Shown piece by piece: positions 1 through 12,300 of a stretch of 64,000 bases of DNA (its first letter is position 1; each line of letters begins with the position of its first letter). The translations under genes and the position numbers were made by a program. Source of the stretch: Styela clava (taxonomy: Eukaryota > Chordata > Ascidiacea > Stolidobranchia > Styelidae); NCBI RefSeq assembly GCF_964204865.1, contig NC_135262.1:7502001-7566000 (forward strand), read 5' to 3'. A model generated the notes under the pieces. It had not been told where the DNA came from and did not search any database. It was given only the letters and a program-made list of their open reading frames with translations.

Positions 1-434
1 TCGACGACTGGTGATCGTACGTGAGGACGTGATTGGCGATATGATGAAGCCACCTCTTCCTTGGGGAGAATTTGATAACCCCATCATTTAGTAACTAATG
101 CATGTATGATGTGGAACAGGAAGAGAGAGGTTTATTGTTTCGTCAACTAGAAAACAAAAAAGTTAAGTCGGTTTAGACTTTAGGGAGCGTTGCAACCACA
201 CGGTAACCGCGGGGGGTGGCGCGACCCTTCTTCAACTGCCAATGTTTTCCGTTTTATATTTATTTTATTGATATTTATGTGTATCATCTCTCATATTGAT
301 TCTTGCATGAAAGAAATGAAACATCTTATGTCCGTCCGTTCATAAGGTAAGGTGAGCTTCGGAGTATGGAGATACCGGTATACCTTTCACTAATCACGCG
401 ATGGCGTGAATGATTTTCTTATTTTGTTTTGGTA
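1..434. other. Left flank, no gene seen
   Basis: No credible coding region, RNA gene or repeat was recognised here. The final bases run straight into the 9-bp target duplication of the foldback element. Confidence 0.4.
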
Positions 435-443
435 GATTTTGGC

Positions 444-971
444 GGACAACACTAAAAGGCTGGAGGAAGAAACGGATGAAGTGGAGGGAAAACGGAAGTT
501 GAAGTGTTCCCAAAGGTGAAAAATTAAAAAACACTAAAAGGCTGAACACTAAAAGGAAGAAGTGGATGAAATTTCTTCCGACGGGTAGTTAGTTAGGTGG
601 CTGAAGTCACTAAAAAGCTGAACACTAAAAGGAAGAGGTGGATGAAATATTTTCCGACGAATAATGAGGTGGTTGAAGTCACTAAAAAGCTGAACACTAA
701 AAAGAAGAAGTGGATGAAATTTCTTCCGACGAATAATGAGGTGGTTGAAGTCACTAAAAAGCTGAACACTAAAAGGAAGAAGTGGATGAAATTTCTTCCG
801 ACGAATAATGAGGTGGTTGAAGTCACTAAAAAGCTGAACACTAAAAGGAAGAAGTGGATGAAATTTTTTCCGACGAATAATAAGGTGATTGACGTCACTA
901 AAAAGCTGAACACTAAAAGGAAGAAGTGGATGAAATTTTTTCCGACGAATATTGAGGTGGTCGAAGTCACT
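444..971 (+). repeat. Left foldback arm: terminal segment plus about six 72-bp units
   Basis: Positions 444-600 are the unique terminal segment. From about 600 to 971 a 72-bp unit repeats, each containing two CACTAAAA motifs, a GAAGAAGTGGATGAAAT block and a CCGACGAATAATGAGGTGG block. Because 72 is a multiple of three and the unit lacks stops in several frames, open frames appear on both strands. They are a by-product of the repeat and not evidence of protein coding. Confidence 0.85.
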
Positions 972-975
972 GCGT

Positions 976-3185
976 GAATTCACGATTGCGTGAATAAAGA
1001 ATGTTGATTTAAAATCTGAAATAAAGGCATTTCTACGTTGTCGTTTGGCAGCACTCTTGAACGATATTTTACATACGCGACCTGATACCAAAAAAATTGT
1101 AAACAATTTTGTGTCCAAGTGCTTTTCGTACCTAGTAGAAGGGAAGACGCTAATTATAATTAATCACCTCAAGTCACCATTTATTTTACAACAAATCAAT
1201 ACCCCGACCAATATCATAGCTAATATCGTTACCGGGAAATTCATAATTTTATTTACGGAATTTGCAAATTCAACACTCCAAAAAAAACGTCTTTGTAACT
1301 CTTAATTTCCGAAAATGATTTTCTATTCGGGTCATGCATGCGGAGGCTAATAACATCTTTAAAATCTGGTAACTTTATTTTAGATATCTTATTTGGGTTG
1401 ACGTTTCTACATTTACGGACTAGTGTCGGCACGCTTTTTGCATAATAACAGTGGAAGCCGAGGGTGAATTCTCGCGTAATCCAAGCGATCGATTTACCGG
1501 CGTGAATTCCGTGCCCAAGCAAAGCGGTACAGATTATGTGGTATTGTACATACGAATAGTAAAATGGCATTCGAATATTTTAATATTGTATTCGCTATTC
1601 GAATATTTTGCACAGCCCTAGACCGGCCATGCTTAAAAACTCATTTCGCAAAGATAGGTAGTGGAAAATGATAGCAAGATTGGAAGCGGTTGTGAACCGC
1701 GCTTTGTGAAATTTATATAAATCCATCGGACGGTTAAATATCAGTTATGACGTCATAATACTGCAAAAAAGCAATTCTCTGCGGAACACCCGGAGGTCTC
1801 TCGCGGAACACCGGTTGAAAATCAATGATCTATAGCAGTGGCCGGCAACCTTTTTTCAGTAACGGACCGGTAAAGCCTGACCAAAATTTTGGCGGACCAC
1901 CTTTATACAAACGAACTAATCTAATGTAATAAATAATATGCGTTAGAAAATGTATGTTGACAATACATTCAAAAACGAAGGTGATACTATTCACGTAACG
2001 TATTTCTTACGTTAAACCCACTTCGATCTTTCGTTTTTGTAATTGCCATTTTAAAAACCCAACCTCACATGAAGATAACAATGGCATTGTACGTTTTCAT
2101 GTCACCTTTCTGCGGACCGGTAGTGACCTTTCCGCAGACCGGCGATGGGCCGCGGCCCGGTGGTTGCCGACTACTGATCTATAGTATATGAAGGAATTTG
2201 CATACAATAAACAATGGAATAACTGTTATCTACAACATGACTATATTACCATGCATTTCATGTTTGCAGATTACTGCGATATATTTTTATATACCATGAG
2301 TTACGTCATCAGAATTAAATTAATACGGCAAGCATTTAAAATAGTGCTATCGGTCATAGATTTGAACATTTTGCGCAACACAAAATCATCCTAGTAAAAG
2401 TCCATACTTTTAAATACCAACCATTATCCAAATTATTTGCCAAAAAGCGGGATAAAGTATAAATTATATTTCTGACTTGCGACAATTTTTTCGTGAGTAC
2501 GTAAATACGAATGGATTTTTTTTATATTCGGGCACTTCAATGTCCGCATATATATCTTTTATTATTTTATAAATACGAAAATATGTATCAAGAATTAATT
2601 ATAATCGGGCAGTTTACCACACATTTTAAGTCCATGGATCGCCGTTGTATTTTGTAAATACGAAAATAGGAATCAAAAATTAATAATAATTGCCGTGATT
2701 AATAATAGATTGCCGTGATATTGTGCCCGAATATAACTTATTTTTGATTCCGTATTTCATTCCTTGAACTTAATATCTGTTTTTATAAATTTTGCAAGCA
2801 GTTCACGCACGAAGACTTTGAATAATGATGTATTAGTCAAATCGAAGTCCTGTTAGACCACTGGTTCTCAACCAATGGGCCATGGGCCACTGGTAAGCCT
2901 CAGAGGCATTTTGAGGTGGGCCACAAACATATTATAAATTACAAGGTTTGTTGATCTAGAACAGCTAGATATGAAAATATATATATATTAATTTGTTTGC
3001 ACATTACATCAAAATTAAAAAGAATATAACGAGAATGTCATGGCCTTCAATTCGCCAGGCTCGAACTGAGCATAACATATAAAAAATTAACAAAAAACGA
3101 ATCCACGAGGACATTGTCTCATAAATACGAACAGAACAAACATTGAATTACCCAATTCCTAATATATTAAATTTTCACGTATTCC
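976..3185. other. Loop of the foldback element
   Basis: About 2.2 kb lie between the inverted arms. They contain a complete hAT-type MITE (1836-2176) and, at about 2858, one end of another hAT-like repeat (CTGGTTCTCAACCAATGGGC). Open frames at 1045-1305, 1253-1570 (minus) and 2188-2394 show no recognisable domain or codon pattern and are judged chance. Confidence 0.5.
1836..2176. mobile_element. hAT-type MITE nested in the foldback loop
   Basis: The element has terminal inverted repeats (CAGTGGCCGGCAACC at the left, GGTTGCCGACTACTG at the right). It is flanked by the perfect 8-bp duplication ATCTATAG (1828-1835, 2177-2184), the size made by hAT transposases. It is 341 bp with no coding capacity. 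A related internal segment lies inverted in a KIF15 intron (about 11145-11253). Confidence 0.85.
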
Positions 3186-3188
3186 TCA

Positions 3189-6135
3189 CTATCCATCGGA
3201 AGAAATTTCATCCACTTCTTCCTTTTAGTGTTCATCTTATTAGTGACTTCAACCACCTCATTATTCGCCGGAAGAAATTTCATTCACTTCTTCCTTTTAC
3301 TGTTCATCTTTTTAGTGACTTCAACCACCTCATTATTCGTCGGAAGAAACTTTATTCACTTCTTCCTTTTAGTGTACAGTTTTTAGTGACTTCAACCACC
3401 TCATTATTCGTCGGAAATTTTTTTATCCACTTCTCCCTTTTAGTGTTCAGCTTTTTAGTGACTTCAACCACCTCATCAATCGTCGGAATAAATTTTATCC
3501 ACTTCTTCTTTTTAGTGTTCAGCTTTTTAGTGACTTCGACCACCTCATTATTCGTCGAAAAAAATTTCATCCACTCCTTCCTTTTAGTGTTCAGCTTTTT
3601 AGTGACGTCAATCACCTTATTATTCGTCGGAAAAAATTTCATCCACTTCTTCCTTTTAGTGTTCAGCTTTATAGTGACTTCAACCACCTCATTATTCGTC
3701 GGAAGAAATTTCATCCACTTTTTCCTTTTAGTGTTCAGCTTTTTTGTGACTTCAACCACCTCATTATTCGTCGGAAAAAATTTCATTCACCTCTTCCTTT
3801 TAGTGTTCAGCTTTTTAGTGACTTCAGCCACCTAACTACCCGTCGGAAGAAATTTCATCCACTTCTTCCTTTTAGTGTTTTTAGTGACTTCAACCACCTC
3901 ATTATTCGTCGGAAATTTTTTTATCCACTTCTCCCTTTTAGTGTTCAGCTTTCTAGTGACTTCAACCACCTCACCACCCGTCGGAAGAAATTCCATCCAC
4001 TTCTTCTTTTTAGTGTTCATTTTTTTTGTGACTTCATCCACCTCACCAGCCGTCGGAAGAAATTTCATCCACTTCTTCCTTTTAGTGTTCATCTTTTCAG
4101 TGACTTCAACCACCTCATTATTCGTCGGAATAAATTTCCTCCACTTCTTCCTTTTAGTGTTCAACTTTTTAGTGACTTCAACCACCTCATTATTCGTCGG
4201 AAGAAATTTCATCCACTTCTTCCTTTTAGTGTTCAACTTTTTAGTGACTTCAACCACCTCATTATTCGTCGGAAGAAATTTCATTCACTTCTTCCTTTTA
4301 GTGTTCAGCTTTTTAGTGACTTCAACCACCTCATTATTCGTCGGAAGGTAATTTCATCCACTTCTTCTTTTTAGTGTTCAGCTTTTTAGTGACTTCAACC
4401 ACCTCATTATTCGTCGGAGGAAATTTCATCCACTTCTTCCTTTTAGTGTTCAGCTTTTTAGTGACTTCAACCACCTCATTATTCGTCGGAAGAAATTTCA
4501 TCCACTTCTTCCTTTTAGTGTTCAGCTTTTTAGTGACTTCAACCACCTCATTATTCGTCGGAAAAAATTTCATCCACCTATTCTTTTTAGTGTTCAGCTT
4601 TTAAGTGACTTCAACCACCTCATTATTCGTCGGAAGAAATTTCATCCACTTCTTCCTTTTAGTGTTCAGCTTTTTAGTGACTTCAACCACCTCATTATTC
4701 GTCGGAAGAAATTTCATCCACTTCTTCCTTTTAGTGTTCAGCTTTTTAGTGACTTTAACCACCTCATTATTCGTCGGAAGGTAATTTCATCCACTTCTTC
4801 CTTTTAGTGTTCAGCTTTTTAGTGACTTCAACCACCTCATTATTCGTCGGAAGAAATTTCATCCACTTCTTCCTTTTAGTGTTCAGCTTTTTAGTGACTT
4901 CAACCACCTCATTATTCGTCGGAAGAAATTTCATCCACTTCTTCCTTTTAGTGTTCAGCTTTTTAGTGACTTTAACCACCTCATTATTCGTCGGAAAAAA
5001 TTTCATCCACCTATTCTTTTTAGTGTTCAGCTTTTTAGTGACTTCAACCACCTCATTATTCGTCGGAAGAAATTTCATCCACTTCTTCCTTTTAGTGTTC
5101 AGCTTTTTAGTGACTTCAACCACCTCATTATTCGTCGGAAGAAATTTCATCCACTTCTTCCTTTTAGTGTTCAGCTTTTTAGTGACTTTAACCACCTCAT
5201 TATTCGTCGGAAGAAATTTCATCCACTTCTTCCTTTTAGTGTTCAGCTTTTTAGTGACTTTAACCACCTCATTATTCGTCGGAAGAAATTTCATCCACTT
5301 CTTCCTTTTAGTGTTCAGCTTTTTAGTGACTTCAACCACCTCATTATTCGTCGGAAGAAATTTCATCCACTTCTTCCTTTTAGTGTTCAGCTTTTTAGTG
5401 ACTTCAACCACCTCATTATTCGTCGGAAGAAATTTCATCCACTTCTTCCTTTTAGTGTTCAGCTTTTTAGTGACTTCAACCACATCATTATTCGTCGGAA
5501 GAAATTTCATCCACTTCTTCCTTTTAGTGTTCAGCTTTTTAGTGACTTCAACCACCTCATTATTCGTCGGAAAAAATTTCATCCACTTCTTCTTTTTAGT
5601 GTTCAGCTTTTTAGTGACTTCAACCCCCTCATTATTCGTCGGAAGAAATTTCATCCACTTCTTCCTTTTAGTGTTCAGCTTTTTAGTGACTTCAACCACC
5701 TCATTATTCGTCGGAAGAAATTTCATCCACTTCTTCCTTTTAGTGTTCAGCTTTTTAGTGACTTCAACCACCTCATTATTCGTCGGAAGAAATTTCATCC
5801 ACTTCTTCTTTTTAGTGTTCAGCTTTTTAGTACTTCAACCCCCTCATTATTCGTCGGAAGAAATTTCATCCACCCCTTCCTTTTAGTGTTCAGCTTTTCA
5901 GTGACTTCAACCACCTCATTATTCATCGGAAGAAATTTCATCCACTTCTTCCTTTTAGTGTTCAGCTTTTTAGTGACTTCAGCCACCTAACTACCCGTCG
6001 GAAGAAATTTCATCCACTTCTTCCTTTTAGTGTTCAGCCTTTTAGTGTTTTTTAATTTTTCACCTTTGGGAACACTTCAACTTCCGTTTTCCCTCCACTT
6101 CATCCGTTTCTTCCTTCAGCCTTTTAGTGTTGTCC
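3189..6135 (-). repeat. Right foldback arm: about 39 inverted 72-bp units
   Basis: This is the reverse-complement array of the same 72-bp unit as the left arm, followed by the terminal segment (about 5990-6135). Units differ by a few substitutions. Two rare variants recur 433 bp apart: an extra base giving GGAAGGTAATTTC at about 4343 and 4776, and a CCACCTATTC variant at about 4575 and 5008. A block of six units (6 x 72 + 1) was therefore duplicated recently. Degenerate units lie at the inner edge (3190-3600). Open frames of about 340-360 codons on both strands are by-products of the period. Confidence 0.85.
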
Positions 6136-6144
6136 GATTTTGGC

Positions 6145-7423
6145 GGGAATTTTCAATTACAAAAACTGGACAGGTTATTTTGTGGTATCCCAAGTTAGAA
6201 AAGTTAATTTAGAAAACACTGTTGGACTACAAAACTCACATTTATTAAAATTTATTTTCCGGTTAATTTGTAATTATTAGATACCGGTATTAAAACTTGT
6301 CACGAAAATTTGGTTAAACATTCAAATTCCTATCGCAAAAATGGGTAATCATACAGTTAACTTACAGACTCCAGAACATTTTTATTTTCAGTAATTTTAT
6401 AGCTTCGTGTTGGGTCTAACTTCCAGTCGTTGTGCAATAGGCTAGTACCGGTAGTCAGAGCACTAGGTTCAGAGAAAAAAATACTCACAACACAGCTATA
6501 TGTGTCTGTGTGTTAAATCCAATGATCCACTAGGCATAGCATGTGACTTTCAGGAGAAACACATAACACCCAATCTGCCAATAGCCTAATGCTGTAGGCT
6601 ACCGCAGTGTAATGGAACTGAAGGCAGGGAGTGAGACAATCATTATACCAGTACTAAAAATATTACAAATATTAAAAACACTACAGTCAGACAGTATAAA
6701 TTTCATCCCACTGTTTGGGTACCGTACCGGTACCGGTACTGAAATTGTGCATCTTTGTTTTAATAACAAACTAATTCTGATATTACACACTTCACAAGTC
6801 TGCATGTGGAACAGCATTGTAGAATTTGGAAGGCGTTCAATATAATGATCAATATAGTTATCCCTTCTTTCTAAGACTCCTGGTAGTACTGTAGTAATAG
6901 GTACGGTAGTAGTAGTATACTTTGTATACCACACAATCACAATGCGTAGGCTTACCATACGTCCCGGTTTAGCCGGGACAGTCCCGGTTTTAGCGTGTTT
7001 TCCACCGTCCCGGCGATGGACTCAAATGTCCCGGTTTTGCAGTATGACAGTCATAAATAACTTTTCTATTTGATACTATTACAAAATTGCTTTTTTTTCA
7101 ACGGACGCAGCCGATTTACCACTGATTTGCGTCTCACTCACTAGTTCAGATAGAGAGAAAATTGTTATGACATGACGTATGAAACATATATATAATATAA
7201 CATCCAAGTGTACTGTCGTTGAATCATCAAAATGTCGAAAACAAAGTGCAAGTTTTCTAATGAGTTGAACAATTTTCCAAAGACCAATAGAGGATTTTTC
7301 AATATAATTCACAGCTAATTTTGGTCCCTATAATATGCCCACAATGGTATGGTAAACGATCAGAGTATTACTAAACCCCTAGAATCAAACCAAAGTTGGC
7401 TTGTCCTATCCGCTTCGTCCCGG
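6145..7423. other. Intergenic region with scattered repeat sequence
   Basis: No gene was recognised. At 6958-7035 there is a cluster of GTCCCGG motifs, partly palindromic (CCGGGACAGTCCCGG), typical of dispersed invertebrate transposon ends. A single further CGTCCCGG occurs at about 7414 just before DTYMK. No matching inverted ends or target duplication could be defined. Confidence 0.35.
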
Positions 7424-7436
7424 TTTTTTGTTTCAG
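7424..7436 (+). promoter_or_regulatory. 3' splice acceptor 4 bases before the DTYMK start
   Basis: TTTTTTGTTTCAG is a textbook polypyrimidine tract and AG acceptor, ending 4 bases before the ATG at 7441. No upstream donor exon is evident. In tunicates such acceptors commonly receive a spliced leader, so trans-splicing is inferred; a short 5' UTR exon spliced in cis remains possible. Confidence 0.55.
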
Positions 7437-7440
7437 AAAT

Positions 7441-8094
7441 ATGGCAAGCCTAACAATGCGACCAATATCTCGTGGAGCGTTAATTGTTGTTGAAGGTATC
7501 GACAGAACTGGAAAATCAACACAATGCGATCTTCTGGTAAAATCGCTACAAAAACGAGGCCAATCAGCGAAGCTAATGAAATTTCCAGACCGGTCGACAA
7601 CCATTGGTGAAATGATTGATTCCTATTTGAAAAAAGGATGCGATCTTGATGACCATGCTATACATTTATTATTCTCCGCTAATCGCTGGGAAGCAAATGA
7701 GACTATGAAAAAGGATCTTCTCAATGGTACAACGCTTGTCATTGATCGTTATGCTTTTTCTGGAGTTGCTTACAGCTCAGCGAAAAAAGGAATGGATATA
7801 GAATGGTGTAAAAAATCTGACGTTGGATTACCAGAACCAGACGTCGTCATGTTTCTAAATCTTAAAGCAGAGGAAGCCCAACGTCGTTCTGGATTTGGAG
7901 AAGAACGTTATGAAGAAAGAGATTTTCAAAAACGGGTTGTGAATAATTTTATGACGCTTAGTAATGCAGGAGGTCACTGGGTGCACGTTGACGCTGGCGG
8001 CACAATTGAGGATGTTAGTAAAACAATGAGTGAAATTGCCCAAATAACAATTGATCAGGCTAAAAATTCAGAAATCAAGAAATTATGGGTTTAA
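7441..8094 (+). CDS. DTYMK: Thymidylate kinase (dTMP kinase)
   Basis: This is a single uninterrupted reading frame of 217 residues; animal DTYMK is about 212. It phosphorylates dTMP to dTDP with ATP, the step feeding dTTP synthesis. Visible motifs: P-loop EGIDRTGKST at residues 18-27, FPDRST at 48-53, the DRY motif at 102-104 (VIDRYAFSG), and a LID-like stretch RRSGFGEERYE at 148-158. The frame extends upstream without ATG. The ATG at 7441 is chosen because it directly follows a strong splice acceptor and gives the family's usual N-terminus, a few residues before GALIVVEG. Vertebrate genes have introns; none is present here. The frame looks intact and conserved, so a functional gene is more likely than a processed pseudogene. 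Confidence 0.93.
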   Translation: MASLTMRPISRGALIVVEGIDRTGKSTQCDLLVKSLQKRGQSAKLMKFPDRSTTIGEMIDSYLKKGCDLDDHAIHLLFSANRWEANETMKKDLLNGTTLVIDRYAFSGVAYSSAKKGMDIEWCKKSDVGLPEPDVVMFLNLKAEEAQRRSGFGEERYEERDFQKRVVNNFMTLSNAGGHWVHVDAGGTIEDVSKTMSEIAQITIDQAKNSEIKKLWV

Positions 8095-9354
8095 TAAGTA
8101 ATATTTTAGTGTTTTTTTTCATAAAATTGTGTGCATATTCTGTTTGATGGCAATTAACGAAGCTGCGTAACAATATGTCGCATTTGTTCGACAACCATTC
8201 TGAATTGCTAATTTTCTGTAGTGCCATGTCCAATGTTGTCATTGAGATTCACATTTTACACAGACGTTAAAAAAATTTCAAATGCATGGTATATATGGCA
8301 GACGTTGAAAAAAAATTTCAAATGCATGGTATATATGGCTGATTAGGGTAGCTGTTCCAAACTACTGAACTATTTATTTTTTTGTTGTTTCCTATGTTAC
8401 ATCACACTTTCACAATTTCTTTCTTTATTATTTCATCTGGCCGAAGTCAGACGTCTTCAGACAAGCAATTTATAACATAAGTTTTTACAACCTCCTCACA
8501 TAATGTTTTATTGTACCCAAAGTGCCATGTTTGGGCTCACTAGTTCATGTTATATGAATTGACTAAATATCTTTCATACTTCACTACAAGGGTCAAATAA
8601 TGTTAAAAAGGTAAATGGTAAAATTATATCACAAAAATAGCCAAAATAACTAAACATAGAATTTCAATTTGTGGTTTTCACTGAATGGCCACAAAGACAA
8701 CAGTGACAACTTCTCTTAGTAAGCACTTATCAATGATCATTATTTTTGTGATTTTCTTTAATTTTTCTTCTCTGCAACTACCGAGAACATTTTTTTTAAA
8801 TAAGACAGTGACAGTGATAACGGATAGAAATACTCTTTCGGATAAGTTTATTTCTATTAAAGAATTTATTCATTAAATCATTGTTAGAATTGTAACAATC
8901 ATGTGCTAAGTTCCATTCAATTAATATATTGTAATCTCAGAATTCAGATTTTCTTCCCTGGATTTAAATAACATACGGATTAAAGGGGAGACTCCAAACT
9001 TCGAGTCTTTTAAAAGAGTCTCGTCCTCTTATTGACAAAAATTGACTCAAAGTTGAAGGATTTCTATTCATACTTTAGATCTAAATTTGAAGAAAACCTG
9101 CTGTAATTTCGCTTACAAAATATTAATTAGCAATTGAAAGCTTTCTGTTGAGAATGCATAGTTACCTCGAACCTTTTTTAATTATTGTTGAAACTTATCG
9201 ACGAACAAATTGTCACAGAATAGGTCAGATTGGTCAAAATAGGGACAAATAACTGTTTATGTATCATTTTTGTGTAATTCTTGTATGTGTCTGCTTGTTT
9301 ATACAATTTAGAATCTTAATCCTAACATATTCCTTACATAAAATCCTTGTTACT
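8095..9354. other. DTYMK-KIF15 intergenic region
   Basis: No gene was recognised. A short tandem duplication (two copies of a roughly 38-bp AAATTTCAAATGCATGGTAT-containing segment) lies at about 8262-8340. The spacing to KIF15 is far longer than in tunicate operons. Confidence 0.4.
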
Positions 9355-12300
9355 ATGGATAAACTATCGAATTCTGAAGTTGACAGGGGTGGAGATTGTA
9401 TCAAAATATTTGTTCGTGTTCGTCCAGCGGTTACAGAAACAAACGTTTGCTTGACTGTCAAATCTGAACAAGAAATAATTCTCCAGAATCACTCAAATCC
9501 GAAATTGTATCAATTCGATCACGTCGCCGATCAAGTGACAACTCAGGTGATTAAATGATTGTCAACTTTTTTCGCAATAAATTTATAAATATTTTCGACA
9601 GTGTACAGAAAATAGATTGCAATTAAATTTTGTATAGGCCTACTTATTATAAATGATTAAATTTTTTTTTGCTGTAAATTTTAGGAAACTGTCTTCAGTA
9701 GTGTTGGAAGACAAATTGTTGAAAGTTGCGTAGAAGGCTACAATGGAACCATATTTGCTTAGTGAGTATTGGCATGATGTTCTAGACTGGGACTGAGCTA
9801 ATTGAAAATACCGTAAAGAATTTTTTTTAGATTTGATTTCACCCACCTTATTTTGGATATTTACATTTTAAAACTTTTACTTTATTTCATTATTAATGTT
9901 CCCTTCACGTATTTTCAACAATTTTTCGAATAAAATATACTTTCCCCTCACTATCTGTTATTTGTAGCTTGTTGTCAGCTAGTTATTTTTGGGGTGTGAC
10001 GCGAGACTTGACAAATTCTAAAAAGGGCCTTGGCTTAAAAAGGTTGAGAGCCACTTTTCCAGACCTATACAAACTGTCAATATTTTTTCATACAAAGCCT
10101 TAAAATTAATTTCAATGGTATTCTAATTAAATTAATTTCAAAAAATCGGTGTATTAGTATTTTAGGGAATGTTTTTTTATGTGAAGAAATTTGCCATCGA
10201 CCTATGGAAACTTTGCTGGATTTGTGTTGTTGGTGACACAATTATCATTCTTGGGTAAAAACTGTTTTCTGATTGCAACTAATTGTCCAATTGATTTGAA
10301 GATAGAGAAAGTCGCTAAAAGGCCATTTTGTGTATTTTTTTTCAAATTTCCTCGGAATTTCCCGAGCTCAATGGAACCAGATACTCCACGAAAAGTTTTG
10401 ACGATTTACTTCAATTGAATTGGACTGTTTTTTATTCACAACACTTGATCTTCCAATCTTTGGCGCTCGCATGCATTGCTGTAACAGTACCGATACAAAA
10501 TCTTCTTGTCTATATATTTTAGCGTTTCTCTCTATTTTAACTTCTAGTGGGCAAACTGGATCAGGAAAAACCTACACAATGTTGGGTCCAGGTGAAGATG
10601 CCATGGCAAGCTTTGAACACAGATTGAGAGGAATTATACCAAGAAGTCTGCAATATATGTTTGAACTTATTCAAAGAAAACAAGAAATGGTACGATTATA
10701 TTCGAATAGTTTATAGCAGGTAAATCCTGCTTCATAACATTGTTCCCAGCCTCCCACCCCTTGACTTCATAAAACGTCTTCCTATACTTAACATTTTTGA
10801 TGCTTATTTTAAGTGTGTTTTCAGGAGTCATTTGCAATAACAAACTGGTTTACTTGTTTTATAACCACCATTTTTATTCAGTACATTTCATCTGCCATTG
10901 TTAGTTCAATATCAATCAAACAACAAACATCAATCAATACCCAATACCAATAGTCATGGCTACAGGAGCTTTACAGGCATTGTTACCTTTTTCGACATCG
11001 TATTCATTTGAGGCCGGGTTTTCAATATTGAAACTACAAAAACGAAATATCAAACTAGGCTGTATCAGCTACTGCTTTCCACCATATCTTCAAATTAGGA
11101 ACAGTTGATAGCCAGTAAACAAATACAGATATCGCATTAAATAGCATCACCTTCGTTTTTGAATATATTTTCAACATTAATTTCCTAACGTGTATATTTT
11201 ATCACATAAGCTCAGTTTGTTTGTATAAAGATGGTCCGCCAAAATTTTTCACCTATTGGCCTAGTGGTTGAAGCGTTATAATTGAATATCTTGGCTTCAC
11301 AGGTTAAATCCCATGTCTATTGTCTGCCACCTCACCCTCGGTGTAATTAAATGGTTATGCAATGCTGAACCACAAGTATTCCGCCCTATACTAGCTCCTT
11401 ACCTGGTAGTAGTCTCTTATGTAGAGCCTTGTTCAGAGCAAAATACGTTGTATAAAATGAGATTTTTTTCAACAGCATGGAAAACAATTTGAATGCACAT
11501 GCAGAGCATCGTTTCTTGAGATATACAATGAACAAGTGTTTGATTTACTCGATCCTTCAAGTCCGAAACTTCAGGTTCGAGAATCGAAGAATCGAGGAGT
11601 TTTTGTAGAAGGAATTATTGAAAAATATGTCACAAGTGGCTCAGAAGCTTTCAATGTAAGTATGGTTCGTTACCTTGTCTGAGATCGATCGATCGATTAT
11701 ATACTAGGAATTTTTGTAGAAGGAAATATTGAAAAATGTGTCGCTAGTGGCTCAGAAGCTTTCAATGTAAGTATGGTTGGTTAGTGGTTACCTCGTCTGA
11801 AATCGTAGATTAATCTAAACAGAAGAAGAAAATTAAGGTTAGGATTCAGGTAGAGAAGTAGAGAATAAACTCACACTGGGTATGAATGTTTAAAAAAAAT
11901 TGGGGACAAACAAAAGTGGTCACAAAGTAGAATTATTTATAGTTTGGAATTAAAGGCATATGATATGTTGATATTATCCATGGGCATGACAAGAATCAGG
12001 GTTGTGGAATCAGAGAAAATTTACAATCAGTATTCTTGAAAATTTGACTTCAACTCTCACTCCGGGTTTTTGACTGCAGCTCCAAGCTTGAAAAAATCTA
12101 TTTTTGATAACAAAAACCTTGCTTGGTGTACGCAAGACTTCTTTAATATGCTGTAAATTTAGGACACTTGATGAAATGAGTGTTTTTTTTTTATTTTTTG
12201 TAGAAAATTTTGATACACTTTCAGAATTTCGAAACTTTTTCAGATATTATCAGAAGGTTGGTGTAACAGAAGAGTTGCTTCAACATCAATGAATAGAGAG

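Larger units (their letters stand above)
444..6135. mobile_element. Foldback-type transposon with tandem-repeat inverted arms
   Basis: The outer ends are near-perfect inverted repeats. The left end begins GGACAACACTAAAAGGCTG, and the right end is its reverse complement, matching for about 150 bp apart from one substitution and a 4-bp indel. Both ends are flanked by the direct repeat GATTTTGGC (435-443 and 6136-6144), a 9-bp target duplication. Inside the unique terminal segment each arm becomes an array of a 72-bp unit: about 6 units on the left (to about 971) and about 39 inverted units on the right (about 3189 to 6010). The loop (about 976-3185) has no recognisable transposase. Long inverted repeats built from short tandem repeats define Foldback (FB) elements, and 9-bp duplications are known for FB and Mutator-like elements. 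It is probably non-autonomous. Confidence 0.85.

Noticed and set aside
444-971. CRISPR-like array because of regularly spaced repeats
   Set aside because: The repeats are contiguous 72-bp tandem units without unique spacers, in an animal genome.
597-977. Lysine-rich repeat frame in the left arm
   Set aside because: Same by-product of the 72-bp repeat as in the right arm.
1045-1570. Two unrelated short frames in the foldback loop
   Set aside because: No recognisable domain, no conserved composition, overlapping on opposite strands; expected by chance.
4767-5886. Open frames of about 340-360 codons on both strands encoding a 24-residue repeat
   Set aside because: The 72-bp DNA period is a multiple of three and free of stops, so open frames arise automatically on both strands. 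The array forms inverted transposon arms; nothing indicates translation.
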